Assembly (NCBI GenBank): GCA_019321725.1
Contig: CM033107.1
Coordinates: forward strand, 15,491,445 to 15,555,444
DNA length: 64,000 bases
Source: Paulownia fortunei
Lineage: Eukaryota > Streptophyta > Magnoliopsida > Lamiales > Paulowniaceae
Direction of reading: 5' to 3'
The first letter of the stretch is position 1. Every line of letters begins with the position of its first letter. The position numbers were made by a program, and so were the translations under genes. Below the pieces are notes generated by a model. It was not told the origin of the DNA, ran no database searches, and saw only the letters and a list, made by a program, of their open reading frames with translations. This document shows positions 36,601 to 48,600 of this stretch, in pieces.

Positions 36601-39600
36601 TATTTGTGGTAAATAGAACAATTAAGTCTCATGAAAATAATCATAAGTATCAAGTATGCATCACATGCTTACATGTTTCGATGTCAATAAAATTGTACAA
36701 GGTGATTAAGAACTGTAAAGGGTGATCTTTTACTGTTGAGCTGATTTTATATAGCTATAGTTGAGCAATAATTTGGCTTTCCAGTAACTCAGTAAGTTAT
36801 TTGACCACCGACCCTTGTTCAGACTTGAAAAGATGGCACTACAGCAAAATAAAATAATTTTTCGATGTCAATAAAATTGAACAAGGTGATTAAGAACTGT
36901 AAAGGGTGATCTTTTACAGTTGACCAGAATTTATGTAGCTATACTTGAGTATTGGCTTTCTAATAACTCAGTAAGTTATTTGACCACCGACCCTTATTAA
37001 GACTTGAAAAGATGGCAATAAACCAAAATAAAATAAAATAAAATGAATACTACAAATTAAATGTGGAAAATGTACAGGACCTATACCTTTACTATCATTT
37101 AACACTCCCAGCATTGTCTAATATTGGCCCGTATCATTTGACATGATCATTATTAGACTCGATATGGTTTTGAATATATTGGTAATGGAATTTTTCCATA
37201 TATAATATGAGATTCTATTCACAGCACAAGTTTCAATGAGTTAAAAAGATTGCAATGGGCTTGGTCCCCTTTCCTTGGGAAGATGCAGTGTCTCAGTACA
37301 GGGGTATAAATCGCATTTTGTAGTAATCGTGAATTGTCTAGAGGTGGTGGTGTTGAAGGACATGATCTGTGTGCTTCCAAACTGTTGTGAGAGAATCTAG
37401 GAGGGGGTTGGGGGTGGTGGGGTTTGGGGTGGTGGAGACAGAGAGATGGGGAGAGAAACTAATTGATTTGGTACTTTAAGGAAAAAAGAAAAGAAAATAA
37501 GGAGAAAATGCACAGAACCAGTAGATTTCAGCTTCAATTGAATATTAGTGATCAAAGACACATCCTTCAACCTTAGATTTGCTATTTCTCTTTTCCTTTC
37601 TTTTTTTTTAATTTTTTGACAAAATTATCATTTTTTTACATTCACTTATTAGACTTAATGGACATCTGGAAGAATTTCTGTCAAATAAGTTTAATTTTTT
37701 ATTTTCTTTTATGGTTTCAATCTCAATATGGAAGCCAGCATTTTAACATGCATTCTTTCTAATGAAAGGTTTTCCTTTGATTTCTAGTAGAAATTTATCT
37801 ATAGTCGAATTTTTTTTCAAAGAATGATACTTCTAATTATTGAATCAATATTATGTAATGACTACTTATCTTTCGATGTTTGAAGTTTCTGTTGTATTGT
37901 TGAACACAAACATGCAATGTTGAGTTTATGGATGTTCTATTGATCTATTATTGCAGAGTTGATCTGGACTTTCCAAAGGTTGAAGTTAGATACCACCATT
38001 TAACAGTTGAATCATCTGTTCACATTGGTAGTAGAGCTTTGCCTACGATTTCGAATTTTATCATCAACATGACTGAGGTACAGCATGGGCTATCTTGAAT
38101 TATTAGTGACTATCAATTGTGTTTTTAGTATCTGACTTCTGTTTTCAATTTTTCAATTTAAGGCTTTATTCAGGCAGCTAAGAATATACTCTGGTAAGAG
38201 AAGAAAGCTGACAATTTTAGATGATATTAGTGGGATTATTCGACCAGGAAGGCATGTACTGATTTGGTTTTTTGCACGAGTTTGTTGATTTAATTTGTAC
38301 ATGTATCTTATTATGTGCTTGTTTATTCTTTAGAGTAACTTTATTATTAGGTCCTCCAAGCTCTGGAAAGACGACACTGCTGTTAGCCCTTGCTGGACGC
38401 CTCAAATCTGATCTTAAGGTACAAAAATTTCTTAGTCATGCCCAGCTCTATTATGCAATCATAGACATCTGGTTGAATGCTAATTAAGAACTTTTTAACA
38501 CAATGAACCTTTGATCTCTTTAAGGTGTCAGGTAAAGTAACCTATAATGGACATGGTCTGAATGAGTTTGTACCCCAAAGGACATCTGCTTATGTCAGTC
38601 AACAAGATTGGCACGTAGCAGAGATGACCGTAAGAGAAACACTTGACTTCTCAGCACGTTGTCAAGGTGTTGGTTATAAATACGGTAAGGTTGATAAAGT
38701 TCTGTTAGCATACTATAGGTAGGTGGATGCTGACTCTTAAACTTGCCACAGATATGCTATTGGAACTTTCAAGAAGAGAGAAGATTTCTGGAACAAAGCC
38801 TGATGAAGATCTTGACATATTCATGAAGGTAAATGCATTTTTGTGTATGTGGGATGCTTCATTCGCTTAGCTTTTCTATTGAGTACAGAGATAAAATTTA
38901 TTCGAAAATCCAACATGTTCAAGCAAATAGAATCCAATACAAAGTGGACTGTCCTGACCAAAATAGACACATCAATTATAAATTACCACACCTAAACAGT
39001 CTGTAAACTTCCTTGTTTGCTGTCATGCACACAATGTTATAAGAGTACTGCTCGGCGCATTTTAAGTTCAGTTGGCATACCTCTGCACATTACCCACACT
39101 TGGAAGTCTTCATCAGTATCAGTTGATTGCTTTCTTGTACGTTGTGGAATCCATGGGGAATCTTAGTGCAGACAGAAGAGTGAAAGCTCCTGCATGATCA
39201 GAATTTATGTAATGTACGCTTTATAAGAAGCTCCAGCCTTGAATGACATATACAGTTCTTAAAACTATAACCTGGTCCCATGCACTTGCACTCCTTGAAC
39301 ATTGCTCCATCGATGTTCTCTTAGACCAAAAATCCACTTTTGAAGTCTTCAAGAAGTTGAAAGATGGAACTCCTTGTTTGTTATTTATTTGTTTGCCTCA
39401 CTCAAAAGTCTGACACTCAATTCCTGTAGCTTCTTTTCTAATCTTGTCACAAGCACTGCGTGCGTTTTAGAACCATGTCAAGGCATTTGCTAATTAGAAA
39501 AAGTTGAGTTGAACTAGGAATATCCACGGCGTTGCTACATAATGTAATGGATGGATGGTGTGTCTACCTTGATCAATATTTAGCTGAGCTGAGTTCTCAA

Positions 39601-42600
39601 TAACTGTTGTTTCACACTACCTGATTGCAGAGCACACCTCTGTCCTCACTCCTCACTCCTCACCCACCTCTACTGTTAATCCCAAGTATATTTTGAGGTT
39701 AAACTTCCCGTTTATTAAGGATTTGAATTTCATACCTGTCTTTAGCACCTGTTGACTTATAGTTAAATTCCTCTCCACAAGATGTATGGTACAACTCTGA
39801 GATCCTCATACTTCTTTGTCTCCAGATGTATCATCTGCCAAAATAGATAATGAAGCTTGGGCAGCATCTGTTAACAACAACTCTATTACCCCTTCTCTTA
39901 GAATCGATTAATGGAGCAGATAATACTGCTGCAAATAAGACAGAGATAAAGTTAAAGAGGATATCCTTTTCTGATGCCTATTTCAAGGAAAAAATAATCA
40001 TATTAATTACCATTAAGAATCTTTGAATAAGACAATAAAACTGAAAACCCAATTTTCTGTATCTGCCTGCCATGAAAACCATTTTCATCATCATAATCCT
40101 CAAGAATGGGTTTACCCTGTAGTAGGCCTTACTTATATCTACTTTCAGGCCTAGCAGCCATTTTCCCCAAGTCCTTCCAAATAAGGCAATTGTTAAGTTC
40201 ATGAACCACCGGGACATTTGTCATTATAAATTGAATCCATTAGACTAGATTTGGGAAATAGTTCATATACCATGTCATGAACTCAACTTTAAGCCATTTT
40301 GGAAGGATAATGTGAGAATTGTTCCATTTTTTCTCTACTGAAACTGACCACTAATCAGAAAAACTAGAATACAGTTTAGAGAGCTATTGCCAACACTATA
40401 GCATTACTTTCTATAGAAAATATGAGACAGACCATCAAGACTTAGAGATTTCTAAGGGGCTATATATAGGATTTCACCTACCTCTCCTCCTTGAAAAAGT
40501 AAAGTGATCTGTGTCTCATTTTATCTGTAACTCTTCCTTCCATCTTATTTATCACCCTGTTCGTATTTTGATTCCTAGTTTGATTAAACTTGAAATGATC
40601 ACCCTATATATCTTCTCAATCCTAGGTTGATAGGCTTGAATAGAACTCATAATAATGTTGCATTATCATCTCATTACCAGCTTCTTGTTCACACCACTTC
40701 CTCTCATAGTTTCAGCAATAATGTTTGCTTATTGATCTTTCTGATCACTTCTAGATAAATAGAAATGTTGTTGCTTTTCCTTTTGGCTGCAGCATTTTGC
40801 TTCTCTTAGCCTCCCACATTACTACTTTGCCTTCTAAAATATTCATTTCTATTTACAACTTGGTGAGCGGTATATAACTGATTATTCCCATCACCTTCTT
40901 GAAAATCCTTCGTTCTTTCTTTGCACTCCTCAATTCTGTCAGATTGAATAAGAAGAGTTTTTTGTTTTGTCATTTTTGCTAGAAATATAATTTCCTTGAA
41001 AATTACTTATATTGAATCGCTTACCCAAAAACAAAAAAAAAAAAGGAACTTACAACTGAATTTGTTTTCATTGTACAGGCATTGTCTTTGGAGGGGAAGG
41101 ATACAGGCCTTTTGGTGGAGTACATTATGAAGGTATTTTCTGGATATTAACCATGATAACTGCATGTGGTACATTTGCTGCAACATTGTTTTGCTGATTC
41201 TCATCCAACACATTCTTATTACGATACTTTTACAATGGAGAAATAATGTAATTAGTGTAATTTTTAGAAAGTTACAAATTTATTTACACTAGTATTTTTT
41301 GTTGAATCTACGTACTTTACCTTTATGGTAACTCCAGAAGCAATAGGCTTTAAGAAGCTTTTGCTTCTAGTTGATAATGCCCCAATGTAAATTTGTACAT
41401 TAGAAGAATAGTTCTACAAACTAGGCTCATTAAGACTAAAAATTTCATCAAGGTGGATGTGTCTAGTGTTAACATCTAGAACATAATTGCCAATGAAGCT
41501 GCCTACTTTACCTGTATGGTAACTTCAGAAACAGTAGGTTTTTAGAAGCTTCTTCTGCTGATTGATAATGTCCCACTGTAAAAATTCATACGTTGAACAC
41601 CTATCAATATCAAGAGCTATAATATAATAATTTCAGAAATGGTTTTGTAAAACTAGGCTCATTAATCGTACTTAAGATTTCATCAAAGTGAATGTGTCTA
41701 GTTTGAACATAAGACATAATTGTGATTGAAGAATTTTAAAAGAGAGTACGCAATAAAATGCTACCTTCTTTGGATATATAAAAAATGAAAGGCAATGCAA
41801 CTCAAGAAGTCATCATTGAGAGCTTTGAGGTGTTTCTTGAGATTGTTGGGTGTTAAATGTAAGACTTAAGGGACTCAATAAGTGATTACGTGTTTAGTAA
41901 GTTATCTTGTCAAGCTAATATTTTTCAGGAGTCACAGGTTGTATACAATACGTGATACAATGTGCATTGTGCACTTATTTTAGGAAATTTTGGAATTCGT
42001 CAAAGTTCAGCTGATCTCAAAATCTTGCCTTGGTTGTCTGCAACATTATTTTATCACTGTTGTTCGGTTGCTAAGACAAGTATTTTATGATCAATGTTGT
42101 TTATCAAGAAAGTAGACTTGTCAGGAAAGCCGACCGAATGTTGTAAAATCCTCAATGTAGTCAATAAAGTATAGAACAAAAAACTATTGTAATGTATTAT
42201 GGTCATATCATTTGATTTTTGGTAATTTAAGTAGCCAGAAAATGAGCTGCATTGTATGAGATCAGAAAGTAGATGAATACATATACATTCTTAACATAAT
42301 ACCATCGTTTATCGTCACTAGAAAGTGGTTAAGTGTGTTGCACGTAAATGCATATGAGATATTGTATTGTTGTAAAGAAAATATAAAGTGTGTATAAGAA
42401 TTGGCTCTTCTCAGATACGATAGTTATAAGGAAAATAAGAAGAAAATAGTATAAACTGCAACATTTAGGTATAACTTTGAGGTGTATAAACGACCAATCT
42501 ACAACAAAGTATAGCACCCTCACATACTACCAAACATGAAGTAAATTTGAGGCAGATGTAATTACAGTATGAACGAGCAAAAGAAAGTAAGTCATATTCC

Positions 42601-45600
42601 CAATCACTCGATCTATGGTCCTTCCGGCTCACCTATATTACTCCCTCCATTCCATTTTTTAAGTATCCAATTTGATTGGACACGAAACATTGGATGAGAG
42701 TTGAAAATGTGAAAGTTTTGGATATGTTTGCATTATTATTCTCAAAAGTAGTGGTTGAGAATTAGTCGTGTCACATCATTACTTTAAAGGAAGGGGTACT
42801 TCGAAAATTTTGGGATGTCCAGAAAGGAAATAGGATTGATAAATTTGGGATGGAGGGAATATAACATGAGGTGTGAGCTAATGCTCAATACCCATGTGTG
42901 CATGTGATATAATACTACCCTGTCATATCATACATATATCACATATATTAGAATTCGAAAAAATGAAAGAGATTAAGAGGTAAGATAGAACACATAATTT
43001 CTCACATAAGTACAAATACAAGGTAGGATACTGGACAATTAGTTAATTTTTCGATTAATAACTCTAAAACATTTTTTGTTTAATAATTTTTTGATTAATA
43101 ATTCTAAAACAAATTTTGTTTAAGTAGCAATATGATTTATGTCTTCTACATGGTACTTTTTATGAAAAGATGAGTTTAATTAAGATCTAATTAAGTGAAA
43201 AATTGTTGGATTATGCATTCATGATGGAGATATGTGTAGATTATTTGTTTTAAGCAAGAGGGTTAGGAAGTAATGAGAAATCATAAGTTATATGTTATGC
43301 CTTATGTATAAATGCCATTTCTGTCTTACATTGTTTGCTCTTAGAAACAAATCTATATAAAATACTTTGTTGACCAATTACTAATCTATTTTTTATCTCC
43401 TTTAAGGTTCTCTTGAAACAAAGAATTTTAAAATCCCTTTTCTTGTAATTATTATTATTAAAACTACTCTTATAGAATAATGTCAATCAATTAAAAAAAT
43501 TAGAATAGTTACTAAATAGAAGTACCACTATGAAGTTTTTGATTGATGTAACTATATCTATGAAAAATAGTTTTTGATTTTAAATATTAAAAGTAATCTC
43601 TTATAATATATTTCACTAATGGATTTATATGATAACATTTGATGGTAAAACTTAAACTGATTGCACATTGGCAGGTCAACAACAGACTAAAGTGCATCTG
43701 TTCTTTAAAATAGAGAATATAAATGTGATGGCAACTACCACATATTATAGGATATGAGGGAAAAAAATTTAATAGTTAGTAAATAAAAGTACCACTATAA
43801 ACTTTTTAAATTATATGACTTTTTAAGACAATGAGATATATCAATTCTAACCAGGAAAACAATGATCGACACCAAAAAATAATAAAATTATATCGTTACC
43901 CCTCAAGAAAAAGTATGTAAGAAACAAAGATAACAAAATATAATGTTATCCTACTAAATTCACATAGTAGGTTTGCAATCCCTCATTTCGTGCTTCACAA
44001 TTTTATGCAGTAATCCCAATCTCGCATTGCTGAAGTAGTGATGCTGACGCTCAAGACTTTAAGGTCTTGGGTTCGAGTCCCACTAAAAGTGTGGGAAATG
44101 TCTACTTTGATAGTAGTTGATAGTTGTTTGTTGGTTGCTGGTATTCAATAATTTCTATAATTCAATTAACTATTGTGATATCCTAACACAATTATGTTTT
44201 TCATTGTTTCACTCACCAAAAAAAAAAAAAATAGTTTGCAATTATGGTTAAATAATTGAAGCTTGTAATAGAGTTATAACCAATTAAACTGTGCATATTT
44301 TACATAATTGCTATCTTCACCTTTAAGTGTCTATCCTTACACATGCAATGTACTGTCGCACTTCATGTAGTTCTCTAAATTGTCACGTTAATGTTGGCAT
44401 ATAAAATGAGCGTTTATGCATTGGAACTGCTTGTCATGGGAAATAATAACTGCACCGCATAGACACTAAAGCCATTTCATCCAATTTTGTCATTCTAATA
44501 GCAAATAGCTCTTAAAGATTTTAGGTTTGGACCTTTGTGCGGATACTCTGGTTGGAGATGAAATGATTAAAGGGATCTCTGGTGGTCAAAAAAAGCGTCT
44601 GACAACAGGTACATGGGCTAAAATTGTGATTTTGGGTCAAAACATAAATTATACAATTGTAAGCTCACTTAGCTGATCCATTTGACAGGTGAATTATTAG
44701 TGGGTCCATCAAGAGTGCTATTCATGGATGAAATATCAACTGGTCTTGATAGTTCAACAACGTACCAAATCATCAAGTATCTTAGGCATTCAACCCGTGC
44801 ACTTGATGGAACCACTGTGATTTCTCTGCTTCAACCAGCACCTGAGACTTATGAGTTATTTGATGATATTATTCTCTTGTCTGAGGGCAAAATTGTATAC
44901 CAGGGACCTCGTGCAGCTGTCCTTGAATTCTTTGCATATATGGGTTTCTGTTGTCCAGAGCGGAAAAATGTAGCAGACTTCCTTCAAGAAGTACGTTTAA
45001 GATAGCATACTGTCTGTTGCTCTCGATGATTTTATATTTCCTGAAGTTGTTTTGTGTAGGTTGTATCGAAGAAGGACCAAGAGCAGTATTGGGCTTTACC
45101 TGATCAGCCTTATCGATACATACCTGTTGTGAGATTTGCTGAAGCTTTTAGCTCATACAACATTGGCAAGAATTTGTCTGAGGAACTGGATATCCCATAT
45201 GATAAGCGCTACAATCATCCTGCGGCCTTATCATCTTCTCAATATGGGGTCAAGAAGATTGAACTTCTTAAAACCAACTTTCACTGGCAATTGTTGCTTA
45301 TGAAACGGAATTTGTTTATCTATGTTTTTAAATTTATACAGGTAATATCATCATCAAATTCTAACAAACTAACCTATAGAAAGATTTTGAACTCTGCAGA
45401 TGATGAACAAGGTTGTTGAGCATTTGATTAGATTTATCAATATTTCTTTGTCTCCTCTGCCAGCTTAGCTGATGTGCCCAAAGTTAATTATGAATCATAA
45501 ACTGATGCATGCATTGAATGTGGTTCTTTCCAGGTCTTTTTGGTTGCTCTGATAACCATGAGTGTTTTTTGCCGGGCTACACTGCATCATGATACAATTG

Positions 45601-48600
45601 ATGATGGAGGCCTTTATTTGGGAGAATTGTACTTTTCAATGGTGATTATTCTTTTTAATGGCTTCACTGAGGTTTCCATGCTGGTGGCCAAGCTTCCGAT
45701 TCTTTACAAGCACAGGGACTTGCACTTCTACCCTTGTTGGGCATATACCATGCCGTCATGGTTCTTGAGCATTCCGACTTCATTGATAGAGTCTGGTTTC
45801 TGGGTGGCAGTAACATACTATGTAGTTGGATTTGATCCAAACATTATCAGGTGAACCTGATTTTTAAGATTTGTATTGATAGTGATGATTTGATATATGA
45901 AGGATCTACATTAATATTTAACACTGCAGATTTCTTCGGCAGTTTGTGCTTTTCTTCTTTCTTCATCAAATGTCTCTAGCTCTTTTTCGTCTGATGGGTT
46001 CCTTGGGTCGTAACATGATCGTGGCAAATACTTTTGGATCCTTTGCTATGTTGATAGTCATGGCTCTTGGGGGATACATCATTTCAAGAGGTAAATTGGA
46101 TATTCTATGACTTGTTCATCAGATATTTTGTCTATATTCCCTTGGATATCCGATAAATTCATCCTCACCTCTATGACTTTGACAGATAGGATCCCTAGTT
46201 GGTGGATATGGGGATTTTGGATTTCTCCACTGATGTATGCTCAAGATGCTGCTTCTGTGAATGAATTCCTGGGCATTCTTGGGATAAGGTACCTTTGCTT
46301 ATAACTTTAGAAATCTGATAACTAATTTGGTCGGCACCCATAATAGATCTGAAGAAACTGATTTTAGAAGTGGAAACAGATACCATGTGTTTTGACAAAA
46401 TATTAAATGACCATGCTTGTTTATGTCAGAAGTTCTTATCAATTGGGTGACTGAATGCCAAAAACTAATAGTTAAACTCCATTTGCTTGAACATACCTCT
46501 TTCAGAAAGTGATTATTATTTGGCATTTTCATAGTGGATCAGAATAAAGACACACCATGTGTATTTGTCAAATTTGAAATGATCATGCTTGCAGGAGGTT
46601 CTTATCAAGTGGGTGAAGATGAAAGCAAAATTAATATGAAAGTGAAGAAGGAATTAAATGAACTTCATTTGGTTGAAAGCTTCACATACCACTTTAATGA
46701 TCCAATAATATCACTCAACAAATCCTACAGACATCCGAGGGTTATTTTACTGCACTTAACAGCGGAGCAACTAATGAAGCAAATTTTGTCTATGTGGTCA
46801 TTATATATTTTTGCTTTCCTAAAACATTGTTAAGACACTGCTCAGCAAAAAGCATGGCCCTTCTAATCCTGGGTCATTTTGAAAATTACATAATCTTGGT
46901 TGTGCAGAAGTACGCAAAATATAATTTTCTTTTTCTTTTTTGGCATAAAATTGCTTGTCTTCTGTTAAGATTCCATTTGATTTGATTTAAGAAAACCCTG
47001 TAAGAATTAACCATCTTCACAGATTAAAACTTAATTATCGAATATGCTAAAATGATATTGCAGTTAATCTATCGAACCATATTTTATAAATTGTATCTGG
47101 TGCAGAAGGGCTTATACAAATGATTCACGCATCGCCTAGTTCATCCACCAAAATGTATTCGTGCTTATGTTTCACTTGTTTTTGGTTGTTTACAGTATGA
47201 TAAACGACCATGCGATTTGTAGAATTCCTGTGTTTCAATTGTAACTAAAACAAGAAAACGGAAAAAACCAAATAACTCTCGCTGTCCTTGTAAATTGGAG
47301 AGGATTGTGCTTGAACTTGGAAAAAATAATATAGATGTCTAATTAATCAAGCAGTTTCTTGGCTGTGTGACACATAACTGTTTATGAGAAAAAGTTTTGT
47401 GAAGCACAGCTAAGTTTAACATAACTTTGGAAAGCATAGTTTGGAATCAACTGTAGATTTATGTTATACTTCGTGTCAATAAACAGCGTCTAATGTTTTA
47501 GAAACTTCCCTCGTATTCAATATTGTGAGATTTCTCAAAAAAAAAAAAGTATAATTTATTGGGTCTTAGAAACATATTGTTGACACTTCTTATCCATGTA
47601 GAGAATTGGGGACAACTCAACTTTGTCACTAGGCAAAGTATTGCTAAAGACTCGCAGTTTGTTCCCGGAAAGTTACTGGTACTGGATTGGTATCGGTGCT
47701 TTGATTGGTTATACCATCTTATTCAATATCCTTTTTACCTTGTTCCTCTCAAAGCTGAACCGTAAGTCTACACCTCCTTGTAACTCTCAAGTTTTTGCAG
47801 TTAAGAAACATTACGAAATTAAATTTGCTTTTTCTGTCTAATTTTCAAATCTCCTGAAGCTCTGGGGAAGCGTCAAGCTATTGTTTCTAAAGAAGAGCTT
47901 GAAGACAGGGAGAAGATGCGGAAAGGAGAACCTGTTGTTATCCAGCTAAGAGACTTTTTACTGCACTCGGGTTCATTTGCTAGTAAGAATACTTAGTTTC
48001 TCTGTTTGCAATTCTGAAAGAGGCCCACACTTTTGTATTCATACTTTGGTGCTTGTGCCTAGCCTCCATTGTCTGGTTGGGACTAGCACTCTAATATATA
48101 CTTGCCTTCATTTACTTTGTTACTCAGAAAAGAGTTTTAAACAAAGAGGCATGGTGCTTCCTTTTCAGCCACTTTCAATGTCTTTCAGCAATATCAGTTA
48201 CTATGTGGAGGTGCCCCTGGTATGTACACCCTCCATTAATTCTCAAACATCATTTCTTCAATATGTTTTTCCTCATGATACGTTATGTACTAATCATTTC
48301 AGGAACTGAAGCAGCAAGGCATATCAGAGGACAAATTGCAGTTATTGAATAACATCACAGGAGCATTCAGGCCTGGTGTGCTCACTGCATTGGTTGGAGT
48401 AAGCGGTGCTGGAAAAACCACCCTGATGGATGTATTAGCTGGTAGAAAGACTGGTGGAATTATACAAGGAAACATTAATATATCTGGTTATCCTAAAAAA
48501 CAAGAAACCTTCGCCAGAATATCAGGGTACTGCGAGCAAAATGATATTCATTCTCCCTGCTTAACAGTTCATGAATCACTTTTGTTCTCTGCTTGGCTGC

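Larger units (their letters stand above)
21662..41132 (+). other. ABCG32: ABCG32 exon map, exons 1-7
   Basis: Exons: 1 21662-21936; 2 37957-38077; 3 38163-38251; 4 38334-38418; 5 38525-38684; 6 38752-38828; 7 41079-41132. Phases agree at each join (for example exon 1 ends GATAG and exon 2 starts AGTTGAT, giving DRVDLDFP). Exon 1 encodes the N-terminal PDR region, exons 3-4 the start of NBD1 with Walker A. Intron 1 is 16.0 kb and intron 6 is 2.25 kb, both enlarged by transposons. All introns are GT-AG except intron 3, which is GC-AG. Confidence 0.9.

Noticed and set aside
44511..44525. Acceptor at TTTTAG (44523) for exon 8
   Set aside because: Using it would drop the two codons ATT TTA and give a frame and sequence unlike the family; the AAAG acceptor at 44517 gives [16 protein letters not shown] as expected.
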